Counted from the stretch's first letter, positions 22,274 through 33,240 are shown. The stretch is 64,000 bases of DNA from Asticcacaulis sp. AC460 (GCF_000495795.1 NZ_AWGD01000021.1:186001-250000); one strand, 5' to 3'. Translations and numbers: made by a program. The notes: generated by a model not told the origin, from the sequence alone.

Positions 22274-23676
22274 AGCAGGTGCGGCCGTTCGACCTTCAGG
22301 GTCAGGATCAGTTCGCCGAACAGGCTGTTGGCCCAGGCAAACCACGACCGGGTAAAGATGGCGGCATCATCCTTGCCGACCGACTCGTTCATGAAGCCGC
22401 GCGGCGCCGCGGCGGCTTTCAGCCCGGCCAGGCAGCGCGTGATTTCGGCATCGTCGGTGCTGGTCAGGGCCTGGATCATCAACGAGATCGGCCAGACCGT
22501 GTTCAGGCCGGAATGGGGGCTGCCGATGCCGCGCAGCACCTTGCCCTCGTAATAATAAGGGTTTCGGGTGCTCAGGACGGCGGCGCGGGTACGGCGGTAG
22601 AGCGGGTCGTCCTTGGCGCAGAAGCCGAGATACGGCAGGCTCAAAAGGCTCGGGACATTGGCGTCGTCCATAAACAGCGCGTTGCCGTAGCCGTCGACTT
22701 CATAGGCCCAGATGTCGTTGCCGTCTGCGTCCTTCATCTTGCCGTGGGCATGCATGGCGGCTTCGACTTCGTCGGCCAGGGCGCGGCAATCGGCGGCGAA
22801 GGCTTCGTCCAGGCCGGTCGCGGCGGCCATGCCGGCGAGCTGACGCAGACTGACCACGGCAAAGGCGTTGCCGGGAATGAAGTAAGGATAGGTGCAGGCA
22901 TCGTCCGACGGGCGGAACCCCGAATGGATCATGCCGGTGATCCGCGTCGGCCAGCCATAGCCGCGCGCCAGGGTTTCGGTCGGTTCGGTGGCGGTGCGGT
23001 TGAATTTGTAGGGGCCGTCGCCGGTCTTGCGTTGCTGGTCGCGGAAGGTCTGGAGGATGGTGCGCATGGCGGCGCGCCAAGTGTCGTCGAAAGGTGCGGT
23101 GTCGCCGGTGGCCGTCAGGTAGCCGTGCGACAGGCGGATCGGATAGCACAGGCTGTCGATCTCCCATTTGCGCTCGGCGACGCCCGGCTTCATGTCGGTC
23201 TGGTCGGTCTGGGACCACGACAGGTCGGTGCGCGCCGTGGGGTCGCGCATATAGGCGTTGGCATAGGGGTCGATCAGTATGCAGCGCGCCTGGCGCTGGA
23301 TCAGGCCGTGGAACAGGGTTTTGAGCGCCGGGTCCCTGGCGAGCGGCAGGTAGGGCGAGACCTGGGCCGAGGAGTCGCGCAGCCATAAGGCCTTGATATC
23401 GCCGGTGATAACGAAGGCGTCGCCAGGGCTGATCTCGACCGTGGTGTCCAGGGTGTTGGGATAGCAGTTGGCGAACAGCCGCGCCAGTTCGGGGTCTTTC
23501 AAGGACTTGGTGGTCTTCTGGATGACCGCCTCGACCACCGGGCTGGTAAAGTTGCGGTGCGCCGGACGGTTGCCGGAAGCGACTTCCGGCGACATGGCGG
23601 GAATTTCCGCCAAGGCGCGCGAGGCGGTCAAGGCCCCCAGCGCCGTCATAGCCATGATCAGTTGCCGGCGTTGCAT
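22270..23676 (-). CDS. GH125 exo-alpha-1,6-mannosidase
   Basis: 468 residues, signal [20 protein letters not shown] (Tat-like). The (alpha/alpha)6 family is recognised by [34 protein letters not shown] (likely general acid D174) and [20 protein letters not shown]125 releases alpha-1,6-mannose with inversion, fitting the 1,6 arm of the N-glycan core. The ATG at 23676 has a strong GGAGG site inside the end of the GH35 gene, 2 bases after its stop; a longer open frame to 23796 overlaps GH35 and is rejected. Coupled to GH92. Confidence 0.93.
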   Translation of the reverse strand: MQRRQLIMAMTALGALTASRALAEIPAMSPEVASGNRPAHRNFTSPVVEAVIQKTTKSLKDPELARLFANCYPNTLDTTVEISPGDAFVITGDIKALWLRDSSAQVSPYLPLARDPALKTLFHGLIQRQARCILIDPYANAYMRDPTARTDLSWSQTDQTDMKPGVAERKWEIDSLCYPIRLSHGYLTATGDTAPFDDTWRAAMRTILQTFRDQQRKTGDGPYKFNRTATEPTETLARGYGWPTRITGMIHSGFRPSDDACTYPYFIPGNAFAVVSLRQLAGMAAATGLDEAFAADCRALADEVEAAMHAHGKMKDADGNDIWAYEVDGYGNALFMDDANVPSLLSLPYLGFCAKDDPLYRRTRAAVLSTRNPYYYEGKVLRGIGSPHSGLNTVWPISLMIQALTSTDDAEITRCLAGLKAAAAPRGFMNESVGKDDAAIFTRSWFAWANSLFGELILTLKVERPHLL

Positions 23677-23678
23677 TC

Positions 23679-25514
23679 TTAAGCCTCCACCAGGCCGGGG
23701 CGATCCCAGATCTGGTTCTTGCCGCCGGCCAGGGACCGTTCGGCGCCGGCGTGCAGGTCCAGCACAATCACCTCGTTTTGCCCGACTTTCAACCACGGCG
23801 CGGGCACGAACACGGCATGTTGCGGGCCGACCGACCAGTAGCGGCCGAGGTTATGGCCGTTGACCCAGACGTAGCCCTTGCCCCAGCCGCGCAGGTCCAG
23901 GAAGGTGTAACCGGCTTCGGTGACTTCGAAGGTGCCGCGGTGGAAGGCCGGGCCGTCGACATGGGCTTTGGAGAATGTGAGCGGGCTCAGGTCGTCTAGC
24001 GGCAGGCCGTAATGGTCCCAGCCGGTCAGGACGGTCTCGCCCAGTTTTACGTTACCGATCAGACCCTTCTGGTCTTTTCCGATGCGGTCACCGTAGTTGA
24101 TACGGCCCATGGTATCGACCAGGACGTCGATCGTGGCGCCTTTCTTTGCGGCGATGTCGAGGGCGGTTTCGTGGTAGCGGCGATCCAGGGTGCCGGCCGG
24201 GATGCCGGCGACCGAGACCTGGGCATAGTCGCGGACCTCGTCAAAGCTGAGGGTGCCGGACAGGGCGGATTTGGTCCTGTGGCGGTAGAGGACCAAGCCG
24301 TGGGGCTGGCCGAGTTGTTCGAGGGTCTGGGGCGCGGTGGCGGTGACCAGTTTGCCCAGGAGTTGAGTCAAGGGCGCGCTTTGCGTCAGGCGGAAGCGTT
24401 TGATCTCGATGGCTTTTTCGGGTTCGGGTAGCGTCGGAAAGCGGTCGGCCGGCAGGTAGTTTTTGAACAGGGTTCGGGCGGCTTCGAACTTGGGCGTCGG
24501 GCGGCCGGCCTCGTCCAGCATGGCGTCGTAATCGTAGCTGGAGATGTCCGGTTGGTAGGTCTGGCTGTTGCGATCGAAGTTGGCGCCGGCGTCGAAACCG
24601 TAGGAGGTGCCGCCGTGGACCATGTAAAAGCTGAGCGAAATCCGCTGGTTAAGCATCCACTTCAGGCTGTCGATCAGGGGCGGGATCGGCATGGAGGCGT
24701 GCATTTCGCCGAAGTGGTCGAACCAGCCGCCCCATAGCTCGGTGCACATGCGCGGGCCTGTGGGTTTGAAGCGGGAAAAGCGCTCGAATTCCTTTTCGGC
24801 CTTGTCGTAGGTGCCGAAATTGATGCCGTTGAACAGTTCCGGCAAGGCGCCGTTTTCGATCACCGCGGCGCCGTCGACCGTGTACAGCGTGCCCGCAAAA
24901 CCGGCGGCGCGGACCTGGTCCTTCACGGCGCGCATATAGGCTAAGTCATTGCCGTAGCTGCCATATTCGTTCTCGACCTGGGTCATCAGGATGGGGCCGC
25001 CGCGGTCGATTTCGAGGTGGGCGATCTCCTGGCCCAGGCGTTTCAGCCAGTCGCCGGACGGTAACATGTAACGCGGATCGAGCGAGCGGGGCCGGATATC
25101 CGGATCGTCGAGGAACCACGCCGGGTAGCCGCCGCTGTCCCATTCGCCGCAGATATAGGGGCCCGGGCGGAGCAAAACCCAGAGGCCTTCCTCCTGCGCC
25201 GTGCGTATCCATTGCACAATATCCAGATTGCCGGAAAAGTCGTAGATTCCCTTGCGGCGTTCGTGAGCATTCCAGAAGACATAGGTGCACAGGGTGTTGA
25301 GGCCGAGCGCCTTCAATTTGCGCAGGCGGTCGCGCCACAGCTCACGCGGGATGCGGGGGTAATGCATCTCGCCGGCCATGATGTGCAGCGGCTTGCCGTC
25401 GAGCAGGAAGTCGTCGCCTTGGATGGTGAAACGGGCGTCGGCGGCCAGGGCGGCGCCACCCGGCATCAGGGCCAGGCCGGCGGCAGCGGTCAGGAAATCA
25501 CGGCGGGTGGTCAT
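23679..25514 (-). CDS. GH35 beta-galactosidase
   Basis: About 611 residues with a twin-arginine signal ([16 protein letters not shown]). The barrel has the GH35 signature [17 protein letters not shown] (acid/base Glu at about 183) and the nucleophile Glu in [14 protein letters not shown] (about 258). The segment [20 protein letters not shown] is typical. A GTG at 25523 overlapping the GH3 stop is an alternative start. Within an N-glycan locus it would remove terminal beta-galactose, for example the beta-1,3-galactose of plant Lewis-a antennae; linkage not proven. Confidence 0.93.
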   Translation of the reverse strand: MTTRRDFLTAAAGLALMPGGAALAADARFTIQGDDFLLDGKPLHIMAGEMHYPRIPRELWRDRLRKLKALGLNTLCTYVFWNAHERRKGIYDFSGNLDIVQWIRTAQEEGLWVLLRPGPYICGEWDSGGYPAWFLDDPDIRPRSLDPRYMLPSGDWLKRLGQEIAHLEIDRGGPILMTQVENEYGSYGNDLAYMRAVKDQVRAAGFAGTLYTVDGAAVIENGALPELFNGINFGTYDKAEKEFERFSRFKPTGPRMCTELWGGWFDHFGEMHASMPIPPLIDSLKWMLNQRISLSFYMVHGGTSYGFDAGANFDRNSQTYQPDISSYDYDAMLDEAGRPTPKFEAARTLFKNYLPADRFPTLPEPEKAIEIKRFRLTQSAPLTQLLGKLVTATAPQTLEQLGQPHGLVLYRHRTKSALSGTLSFDEVRDYAQVSVAGIPAGTLDRRYHETALDIAAKKGATIDVLVDTMGRINYGDRIGKDQKGLIGNVKLGETVLTGWDHYGLPLDDLSPLTFSKAHVDGPAFHRGTFEVTEAGYTFLDLRGWGKGYVWVNGHNLGRYWSVGPQHAVFVPAPWLKVGQNEVIVLDLHAGAERSLAGGKNQIWDRPGLVEA

Positions 25515-25519
25515 GGTAC

Positions 25520-28213
25520 TCACTTAGGTAAGGCTTGGGCGCCGGTAATGGTCAGGGTGACGCCGTCGGTTGAGGGCTGGGCGCCGCCGACGAACAGGCC
25601 GTAGTTGCCGGCCGCCTGGGTACGGGTGCCGGCGCGGTCGACGGTGCTTAAGTCGCGCGGGGTCAGGTCGAAGGTAACCTCGGCGCTCTGGCGGGGTTCG
25701 AGGTGGACCCGCTTGAAGCCGACAAGGCTGTGGATCAGGCCCTGGGCATTGGCGGGCGGGGTCAGGTAGAGCTGGGCGACCTCGTCGCCGGCCACCTTGC
25801 CGGTATTGGTGACCGTGGCGGTGACCGTGACCCCCTGCCCGGCCTGGACCGACGAAGTGGAGAGGCGTGGCTGCGAATAGGCGAAGCTGGTGTAGCTCAG
25901 GCCATGGCCGAAGGCGTAGAGGGGCTGGCCCTTGAAGTAGCGGTATGTCCGGCCGGTCATGCGGTAGTCGATGAACGGCGGCAGGTCCTGGACCGACTTA
26001 TAGAAGGTCACCGGCAGGCGGCCGGACGGGTTGTTTTGGCCCAGCAGGGTTTCGGCGATGGCCGTGCCGCCGGATTCGCCGGGGTACCAGGCCTGAAGCA
26101 CGGCATTGGCGTTGGCATCGGCCCAGTTGAGCGCCACGGCACCACCCGACAGGTTGACCACGATCAGCGGCTTGCCGGTGGCTTTCAGGGCCTTGAGCAG
26201 AGCTTCCTGGCGCGCCGGCAGAGCCAGGTCGGTGCGGTCGCCGCGGTCGAAGCCCGGCACCAGGATCGACAGCTCCTCGCCCTCGATGTCCGGCGACAGG
26301 CCGACAAAGGCGACGATGGCGTCGGCGTCCTGGGTGGCTTTTATAGCTTCGGCGATCTGGGCCTCGGCGGGCGCCTGCCATTGCAGGCGCACGCCCCAGT
26401 CCTGGCCGACATGGCGGAAGTCGAGCCGGATGGCGTGAGGTTTGGTGTCGGCAAAGTGCAGGTCGGCGCTGAGGGACTTGCCGTCGCCGGTGTCGGTGAT
26501 GACCGGCTGGCCGTCGACATAGAGGGTAATGGCGTCGTGTTCGTTGTTACATTCCCAGCAGCGCTCGGTGTATATCTTGAGCTGGTAGTCGCCGGCGGCC
26601 GGCGGCGTCAGGTAACCGCTCCAGCGCACGCTGTAGGGGGCTTTGTCGAAGCCCTGGACTGGGACAGTGTTGTAGAGGTCGAGATTGACCGTGGTGTCGA
26701 TCCGGGTCACGGCGGGTTTGCCGGCAAAATTCGGATTAGCGAAATATTGGCCGGTCAGGCCGGGTTGGCCGCCGGTGCTCAAGGCCGTTTCGGGGATGGG
26801 AATGGCCACGCCGTCGGCGATGCTGGCGCCCTGGGTGTAGGTGACGCGGTCGTTGCCAAGGGCGGTGCGCAGCCCCTTCAGCGGGGTGACGGGATCGAGG
26901 GCGGCGCCGTGGTAATTGGCCTGGAGGATTTCCAGGGTGTCGGCATTGGGGCCGATGACGGCGATGCGGGCGGTCGATTTCAGCGGCAGGACGCCGTCGT
27001 TTTTGAGCAGGACCAGGGATTCCCGCGCCGCCTTCAGCGCCAGGTCGTGGGCGGCGGGAGTATGGATCTGGTTGGCTGTTATGGTGCCATAGGGGCTTGC
27101 GACGCCGTCAAGACCGAGGCGCGTGCGGGCGGTCCATAGGCGGGTGACGGCCTGGTCGACCTCGGCGGACGTGACCAGGTGTTTGTCGACGGCGGTTTTC
27201 AGGTGGCGGTAGAAGTTACCGCAGTTGAGGTCGGTGCCGGCCTTCAGCGCTTCGGCGGCGTTTTCCTCAGGTGTCAGGCGGTAGAAGTGGAATTCGTACA
27301 TGTCGTCGACGGCGTCGCAGTCGGTAACGACAAAGCCGTCGAACTTCCAGTCGCGGCGCAGGGTGATGTCGAGCAGGTCATCCGAGGCGCAGGCCGGGAT
27401 GCCATGCAGGGCATTGTAGGCGCACATCACCGATTGCGCCTTGCCTTCGGTGATCACCCGGCGGAAGGCCGGCAGGTAAGTGGCTTCGCGGTCATAGGGC
27501 GAAGAGTCGACGTCGAAACCGTGGCGGCCGGCTTCCGGGCCGGAATGGACGGCGAAGTGTTTGACCGAGGCGATGGTCTTGGGGTGCAGCGGATCGGGTC
27601 CCTGCAGGCCTTGCACGAAGGCAGCGCCAAGGACGCCGGTCAGGTGCGGGTCCTCGCCGTAGGTTTCCTGGCCCCTGCCCCAGCGCGGATCGCGGAAGAT
27701 GTTGATATTGGGCGACCAGATGGTCAGGCCCATATAGCGTCCGTGGTCCTTATCTGCGCCGAGGGTGTTGAACTTGGCGCGAGCCTCGGTGGCGACCGTG
27801 TCGCCGACGGCGTGCAGCAGGTCGGTATCCCAGGTGGCGGCCAGGCCGATGGCTTGCGGGAAGACCGTGGCGTCGCCGGCGCGGGCGATGCCGTGGAGGC
27901 CTTCGTTCCACCAGTTGTATTTTGTGACGCCCAGGCGCGGGATGGCTGGGGCCGCCGCCTGGAGTTGGGAGACCTTTTCGTCGAGCGTCATCTTGGCGAT
28001 GACGGGCGGGACGGGATCGGCGGCAAGGGCTGGAAGGGCGGTAAGGAGCAGGGCCAGGCTGGCGATAGCGGTTGAGCGGTAAAAAGGACGGCGGCGGACG
28101 CGTCTGCGGGCCCAATCCCCCACCGTCTTATTTGCTTCCAGCAAATAATCCACCTCCCCGTATAACGGGGAGGGATTAGAAGTAGGAGATTCCAGTTTGT
28201 TTGCGCGCATCAC
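25520..28213 (-). CDS. GH3 beta-xylosidase/beta-glucosidase with PA14 domain
   Basis: Up to 897 residues. The GH3 barrel contains LGVTKYNWWNEGLHG, GLTIWSPNINIFRDPRWGRG and the nucleophile Asp298 in GFVVTDCDAV, a form common in beta-xylosidases. A PA14 domain (about 480-620, GLTGQYFANPNF to YVDGQPVITD) is inserted in the second domain and an Fn3-like domain ends the protein. The GTG-ATG start at 28213/28210 overlaps the GH2 stop and has GGAGG just upstream. The first 45 or so codons then read through a dispersed repeat (family A, 28106-28174) before a Sec-type signal (STAIASLALLLTALPALAAD). By analogy with Xanthomonas it may remove core beta-1,2-xylose. Confidence 0.9.
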   Translation of the reverse strand: MMRANKLESPTSNPSPLYGEVDYLLEANKTVGDWARRRVRRRPFYRSTAIASLALLLTALPALAADPVPPVIAKMTLDEKVSQLQAAAPAIPRLGVTKYNWWNEGLHGIARAGDATVFPQAIGLAATWDTDLLHAVGDTVATEARAKFNTLGADKDHGRYMGLTIWSPNINIFRDPRWGRGQETYGEDPHLTGVLGAAFVQGLQGPDPLHPKTIASVKHFAVHSGPEAGRHGFDVDSSPYDREATYLPAFRRVITEGKAQSVMCAYNALHGIPACASDDLLDITLRRDWKFDGFVVTDCDAVDDMYEFHFYRLTPEENAAEALKAGTDLNCGNFYRHLKTAVDKHLVTSAEVDQAVTRLWTARTRLGLDGVASPYGTITANQIHTPAAHDLALKAARESLVLLKNDGVLPLKSTARIAVIGPNADTLEILQANYHGAALDPVTPLKGLRTALGNDRVTYTQGASIADGVAIPIPETALSTGGQPGLTGQYFANPNFAGKPAVTRIDTTVNLDLYNTVPVQGFDKAPYSVRWSGYLTPPAAGDYQLKIYTERCWECNNEHDAITLYVDGQPVITDTGDGKSLSADLHFADTKPHAIRLDFRHVGQDWGVRLQWQAPAEAQIAEAIKATQDADAIVAFVGLSPDIEGEELSILVPGFDRGDRTDLALPARQEALLKALKATGKPLIVVNLSGGAVALNWADANANAVLQAWYPGESGGTAIAETLLGQNNPSGRLPVTFYKSVQDLPPFIDYRMTGRTYRYFKGQPLYAFGHGLSYTSFAYSQPRLSTSSVQAGQGVTVTATVTNTGKVAGDEVAQLYLTPPANAQGLIHSLVGFKRVHLEPRQSAEVTFDLTPRDLSTVDRAGTRTQAAGNYGLFVGGAQPSTDGVTLTITGAQALPK
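28106..28174. repeat. Dispersed repeat family A, copy 2, inside the GH3 5' coding region
   Basis: Same order of blocks as copies at 5347, 33241 and 53108: GCGGGCC, AATCCCCCACCGTC, the ATTTGCTTCCAGCAAAT hairpin and CCCCGTATAACGGGGAGG. Here it lies downstream of a well-placed ribosome site and start codon and is read in frame as part of the GH3 precursor N-terminus. Confidence 0.8.
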
Positions 28214-30843
28214 TTGGCCTCCGGTCCGGCGGAACCGTAATAGGAGCGTACCTTCAGGGTCTTTTTCAAGGCGTTGAGTGGGACGTCGGTCGTGACGTGG
28301 ACCGTGACGGTCTCGCCGCCCGCCATGTCGAAGCTGTTGTCCGACAGGTCGGCCGGGAGCGCGCCGATGTCGAGCCAGACCCCGCGCGCTGCCGACTTGG
28401 CCGTCACCGTGATGTCGAAGCCATCGGCCGCCGGTGTGATCGTGGTGGACAGTTTCGGGTCCTGCCAGGCGATCGTCTTGGTCGCCGCGGCATAGCCGTA
28501 GACTTTCGCGACGATCGTGGTGCCGTCCAGCACTTCGAACACCGCCTGGTTGGTGGAGGGGTCGCCAAAGTCAGCATCGCTGATGGAAACGGCCAGCGGG
28601 CTGGACAAAGGTGCCACGGTCACGGCGCCGGTCTTTTCGCTCAGGACTTTTCCGGACAGGTCGAGCGTGCGCAGGCGCCAGGTCAGGGCTTTTTCGAAGG
28701 TCAGATCCGACAGGATATGGGCTTCGGTGACGCCGTCCTTGCGCAGCAGGCTGGCCGACAAAGGGGCGAAGAAGCGTTTGGCGCGGAACTGCAAGGCCTT
28801 CCAGCGGCCGAAATGGTCGATACTGGCCCACGAGGCGCCCGGCCAGACATCGTTGAGCTGCCAGTAGAGCGAACCCATGGTGCGCGGCCGTGAGGCACGG
28901 TGGTGCGACGCCGCCAGTTCGATGCCGTCGGCCTGCATCAGTTGGCTGAGGTAGACGAAGTCGGCGAAGGTTTTGGGTTCGCCGTAATTGTTGCGGATAT
29001 AGAGCATCAGGCGCTTGTTGCCATTGCCCTTGTCGTATTTCTGGTGGGCACGCATGACCGGGGTTTCCGGCTGCATGTCCGCAGGCTGCGCGAAGCCCTC
29101 GATGGTGGCCATGACGGGGAAGGATTGCAGGCCGTATTCACTCATGAAGCGCGGGGTGACGTTGAGATATTCCTCGACCGGCTTGCCGCCCCAGACCTTC
29201 CAGTAGTGGCGGTCGCCGTCATTGTCCTGGTCGGCCGGGCCGTCATAGTCGGTCGACGGCGAACTGGCCCAGTAGGGTGTGCCAGGCGCGTTCTGGTCGA
29301 CGGCGCCGCGCAGGACCTGGTCGAACATGCGCACCATGCCGATGACGATACGGTCGCGTTCTTCCGGGGCGACGCCGGTCTTGACGGCGTCTGTCCCGCC
29401 GCCCCAGTTTTCCCAGTCGGTCTGGACTTCGTTATTGCCCGCCCAGATGACGATCGACGGGTGGTTGCGCAGGCGTTTGACCTGTTCGACGGCTTCGATG
29501 CGGGTGCTTTCGCGGAAGTCGCGGTCATAGGGGATGATGGCGCCGCCGAACATGAAATCCTGCCAGATCATCAGGCCCAGCTCGTCGGCCTTGTCGTAGA
29601 CATGGTCGTCCTGATAGGTGCCGCCGCCCCAGATGCGCAGCATGTTCATATTGGCGTCGACGGCCGATTGCAGCATACGGTCCTGCTGGGCCGCGGTGAC
29701 GCGCGTCGGGATGATGTCGAAGGGGATCAGGTTGGCGCCCTTGGCGAAGACCGGGACACCGTTGATGACGATCTCGAAGCTCTTGCCCCACTGGTCTGTC
29801 TGGCGGCGGATCTGCGTCGTGCGCAGGCCGATGCGGCGCGTCCCGGCGCCGACGGCGTCGCCGTCCTGGATGACGGTGGCGCGCACCGTATAGAGGTCGG
29901 GTTTGCCGTAGCCGGTGGGCCACCAGCGTTGCGGATTGCGGATGCGGATCGGCAGCGAGACCGGGTTCAGGCCGGCAAACAGGTCGACGTCCTGGGACAC
30001 GGTCTGGGTTGCGCCGTCCGGTGCGGTGATGTCGATGCGGACATGGACGGTCTGGACCTTGTCCGACGGGATATCGAGCACGGCGTTGAGCGCCGCCACA
30101 TCATCGTCGAGATGGACCTGTTCGACATGGAAGTCGGCCAGGCGGATATCGTCCCAGGCTTCGAGCTTGACCGGCTTCCAGATGCCGAGCGTCACCACGC
30201 GCGGACCCCAGTCCCAGCCGTACTGGTAGCCGGCCTTGCGGACATAGGTCGAGGAGTTGCGCCCCAGGGGTTCGTCGCCGAACATCGAGTCGTAGGCGCC
30301 CGGCATCACATAAGGCATGGCGGCGACCTTGGGCGTCATGGTCTTCAGCGGCGAGGCGAGGTCGACGGTAATGACATTGCGGCCGGGCTTGAGCACGTCC
30401 TTGACCGGCACGCGCCAGGTGCGGAACATGTTGTCGGCCGACAGGATCTTGGTGCCGTTGACCGAGACGGTGGCGAAGGTGTCGAGGCCTTCGAAGACCA
30501 GGTCGACATGGTCGCGGCGCAGGGTGGCGTCGGAAACGGTTATCTCGGACTGGTACTGCCAATCGGACAGGCCGACCCACTGCACTTTCGCCTCATTGTC
30601 GGAGAGGTAGGGATCGGGCAGTTTCTTCAGCGCCAGCAGGTCGCTCTGGGCGGTGCCGGGCACTGTGGCGGCCAGCCAGCCGGCGGCTTCCGGGTGGGCG
30701 GCCAAGGCCGGATCGCCCGGCGCTAGGCGGAAGGTCCAGCCTTCGTTGAGCGTGAGGACGTCCGGCGCGGCGGCGAGAGTCGCGGCCGGAGACAGGCAGA
30801 AGGCTGACAAGGCGATAAGACCCATGGTGAGAGTTCTGAACAT
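28210..30843 (-). CDS. GH2 beta-mannosidase
   Basis: 877 residues with a Sec signal (MGLIALSAFCLSPAATLAAA). The sugar-binding, immunoglobulin-like and barrel domains of GH2 follow in order. The beta-mannosidase pattern is clear in GYQYGWDWGPRVVTLGIW and MLRIWGGGTYQDDHVYDKAD. Acid/base Glu472 is in IVIWAGNNEVQ and nucleophile Glu569 in PRFMSEYGLQSFP. Late barrel: GSLYWQLNDVWPGASWASID. It would remove the single beta-1,4-mannose of the N-glycan core. Starts 12 bases after GH20 and overlaps the GH3 start. Confidence 0.94.
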   Translation of the reverse strand: MFRTLTMGLIALSAFCLSPAATLAAAPDVLTLNEGWTFRLAPGDPALAAHPEAAGWLAATVPGTAQSDLLALKKLPDPYLSDNEAKVQWVGLSDWQYQSEITVSDATLRRDHVDLVFEGLDTFATVSVNGTKILSADNMFRTWRVPVKDVLKPGRNVITVDLASPLKTMTPKVAAMPYVMPGAYDSMFGDEPLGRNSSTYVRKAGYQYGWDWGPRVVTLGIWKPVKLEAWDDIRLADFHVEQVHLDDDVAALNAVLDIPSDKVQTVHVRIDITAPDGATQTVSQDVDLFAGLNPVSLPIRIRNPQRWWPTGYGKPDLYTVRATVIQDGDAVGAGTRRIGLRTTQIRRQTDQWGKSFEIVINGVPVFAKGANLIPFDIIPTRVTAAQQDRMLQSAVDANMNMLRIWGGGTYQDDHVYDKADELGLMIWQDFMFGGAIIPYDRDFRESTRIEAVEQVKRLRNHPSIVIWAGNNEVQTDWENWGGGTDAVKTGVAPEERDRIVIGMVRMFDQVLRGAVDQNAPGTPYWASSPSTDYDGPADQDNDGDRHYWKVWGGKPVEEYLNVTPRFMSEYGLQSFPVMATIEGFAQPADMQPETPVMRAHQKYDKGNGNKRLMLYIRNNYGEPKTFADFVYLSQLMQADGIELAASHHRASRPRTMGSLYWQLNDVWPGASWASIDHFGRWKALQFRAKRFFAPLSASLLRKDGVTEAHILSDLTFEKALTWRLRTLDLSGKVLSEKTGAVTVAPLSSPLAVSISDADFGDPSTNQAVFEVLDGTTIVAKVYGYAAATKTIAWQDPKLSTTITPAADGFDITVTAKSAARGVWLDIGALPADLSDNSFDMAGGETVTVHVTTDVPLNALKKTLKVRSYYGSAGPEAK

Positions 30844-30855
30844 CGGGCTTTCCGG

Positions 30856-33174
30856 TCAGTTGCGTTTCAGGGTGACGGAGTCGATGGCGTAGTACGGGCC
30901 GTCCAGCGGCGCGGTGAAGATCAGGCACAGGGCATGGTTGCCGGTGACCGGGGGCAAGGTGGCCGTCAGGGTGCCGGTGTTGGGGCTGACCGCCGGATTG
31001 GGCAGCGGGATGCGCGCTTCTTCCGGGCCGGTGCAGCTGTCGCGGTAGACGACCAGTTCGCCGAAATGGGTCTGGCGCGGTTGGGTGCGGACCTTATGGG
31101 CCTCGTTGGCCAGGCCGTAGTTGCGCGCCAGCCGGGCATAGTCGACCGAGATCAGGGTGAGGCCGTCGCGGCGGACCTCCGGGTAGGTCCAGCAGGCGTT
31201 GAAGATGTCGATATTGTAGGCGGGCGATTTCGCCGGCGAATCCGCCGTCAGCGGCGTGCGCAGGCCCAGTGCACCGTCGCCACAGGCCTGGAGTTCCTGG
31301 CTGACCCGCGTCAGCAGGGCCGTTTCGGTGAAGTCGTAGCGGGCGCTTTTGGCGAGCGGCGCGCCTTCGCGGGTGAAGGCGGCGGCGGTCACGGTCTGGC
31401 CCAGGCTCAGGGCGAAGGGTTTGCTGTAGGGTTTGGAGGCTGTGGTCGGTTCCGAGCCGTCCAGGGTGTAGCGGATGACACCGGTCTTGACCTGGTTGCT
31501 TAGGCTGAGCTCGGTCTTGCCGGTGGCCAGCGCGCCGTTGCGGCCGTCGGACAGGCTGAAGTCGACGGCAAAGGCGGCATCCGACGCGCCGATACCCTGG
31601 CGGCGGTAGCGCGCCATCTGGACCGGCAGGCGGGTCAGGAAGGACGGCCAGTCGCGTGAGGCTTTCGGCGACCAAAGGGCTTCGGACAGGGCGTCGGCGC
31701 GCGGGAAGGCGGCGTGTTGCACGTACCATCCCGACATCAGGTACTCGCTCCACAGATTGGCCTGGGCGCCCAGGACGTGTTTGCCCTGGTCGGGGTTGAG
31801 TTCCGGCGGCGTCGCTTCGAAGCCGTAGACGTCCTGGAGCGGCACGACCCAGCCGCGGGCAGCGGGTTCGTCGTTGCGGCGGCTTTGCTGGTTGTCGAAA
31901 TAGAGCGGATTGGTCGGCGACAGGACGACGTCATGGCCAGCCTGAGCCGCGGTGACCGCGCCCTTGGTGCCGCGCCACGACATGATGGCGGCGGTTTGCG
32001 GGATGCCGCCTTCGAGGATCTCGTCCCAGCCGATCAGGCGGCGGCCCTTGCTGTTGAGATAGGCGCCCAACTGGTCGATGAACCAGGTCTGCAGTTCGTG
32101 TTCGTCCTTCAGGCCGAGGGTCTTGATCTGGGCCTGGATGGCCGGGGATTGCTCCCACTGGTTTTTCACCGCTTCATCGCCGCCGACATGGATATAGGGC
32201 GACGGGAACAGCTCCATGATTTCGTCGAGGACGTTGCGCAGGAAGGTCAGGCTTTGTTCGTCGGTGTTGAACAGGTACGGGTTTACGCCCCAGTCGGGCG
32301 AGACCTTGGGCTGGTCGCCGCCGTTCCTGAGGTCGCGGATGCCGACCTCGGGATAGGCGGCCACGGCCGCCTGGGCGTGGCCCGGCATGTCGATTTCCGG
32401 CACGATGGTGATATGGCGGGCAGCGGCATAGGCGACCAGGTCGCGGATATCGTCCTGGGTATAGAAGCCGCCATAGGGCTCGGTCGGGCTGCCCGGGCCG
32501 CCGTTCGACGGCGGGGTGCGCCAAGCGCCGATCTTGGTCAGGTTGGGATAGCGTTTGATCTCGATGCGCCAGCCCTGGTCGTCGCTGAGGTGCAGGTGCA
32601 GGCTGTTGAGTTTGTGCTGCGACATCTGGTCGATCATGATCTTGACGTCGCTGACCGGCAGGAAGTGGCGCGCCGGGTCGATCATCAGACCTCGCCAAGC
32701 GTAGCGTGGATAATCGCGGATTTGCAGGCCGGTCAAGGTGACCGGGGCGCCGTAGGCGTCGTTGGGGCTGAGGAGTTGGCCCAGGGTGACGGCGCCGTAG
32801 AACAGGCCGGCTGGCGTGCGGGCTTTTATGGTGACGCCGGTCGTGGTGATGTCGAGGCTGTAGCCTTCGGGTTGGGCGACGGGGGCTGATCCGTCGAGGC
32901 TGAGGGTGATGTTGCCGGGGGTACAGGCGGCTGTCGTCAGGTCGAGCCCGCGGAGGGTTTTGACCAGGGTTTTGAGGTAGTCGGCGGTCGGTTGCGACGA
33001 CGGGTCGGTGACGCAGATCGTTGTTGTGTTCGTGATCTGGAGGCGGGATTTGGTCGTGGTGATTTCGGCCGGTTGCGGGATCAGGCCCGATGCGAGCGAT
33101 GGGACAGCGGAGCACAGGGCTGCGATCGCGCCAAAGGTGGTCAGGAGGTGTTTGGCGGTGCGCAGCGGTGTCAT
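30856..33174 (-). CDS. GH20 beta-N-acetylhexosaminidase
   Basis: About 772 residues with a Sec signal (AAALCSAVPSLASG region). A GH20b N-terminal domain precedes the barrel, which contains LNSLHLHLSDDQGWRIEIKR, IVPEIDMPGHAQAA and the catalytic Asp333-Glu334 pair in YIHVGGDEAVKNQW. A chitobiase C-terminal segment (IRYTLDGSEPTTASKPYSKP) and a galactose-binding-like end follow. The ATG at 33174 has GGAG at good spacing; the longer frame to 33279 only adds translated repeat sequence. It would remove antennal beta-GlcNAc. Confidence 0.94.
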   Translation of the reverse strand: MTPLRTAKHLLTTFGAIAALCSAVPSLASGLIPQPAEITTTKSRLQITNTTTICVTDPSSQPTADYLKTLVKTLRGLDLTTAACTPGNITLSLDGSAPVAQPEGYSLDITTTGVTIKARTPAGLFYGAVTLGQLLSPNDAYGAPVTLTGLQIRDYPRYAWRGLMIDPARHFLPVSDVKIMIDQMSQHKLNSLHLHLSDDQGWRIEIKRYPNLTKIGAWRTPPSNGGPGSPTEPYGGFYTQDDIRDLVAYAAARHITIVPEIDMPGHAQAAVAAYPEVGIRDLRNGGDQPKVSPDWGVNPYLFNTDEQSLTFLRNVLDEIMELFPSPYIHVGGDEAVKNQWEQSPAIQAQIKTLGLKDEHELQTWFIDQLGAYLNSKGRRLIGWDEILEGGIPQTAAIMSWRGTKGAVTAAQAGHDVVLSPTNPLYFDNQQSRRNDEPAARGWVVPLQDVYGFEATPPELNPDQGKHVLGAQANLWSEYLMSGWYVQHAAFPRADALSEALWSPKASRDWPSFLTRLPVQMARYRRQGIGASDAAFAVDFSLSDGRNGALATGKTELSLSNQVKTGVIRYTLDGSEPTTASKPYSKPFALSLGQTVTAAAFTREGAPLAKSARYDFTETALLTRVSQELQACGDGALGLRTPLTADSPAKSPAYNIDIFNACWTYPEVRRDGLTLISVDYARLARNYGLANEAHKVRTQPRQTHFGELVVYRDSCTGPEEARIPLPNPAVSPNTGTLTATLPPVTGNHALCLIFTAPLDGPYYAIDSVTLKRN

Positions 33175-33240
33175 CGGTTTACTCCGTATCGGGTTTGCGC
33201 CGGCCGTCCGGCGCGTATGGGTTAGACGTTGGAGGTGACA

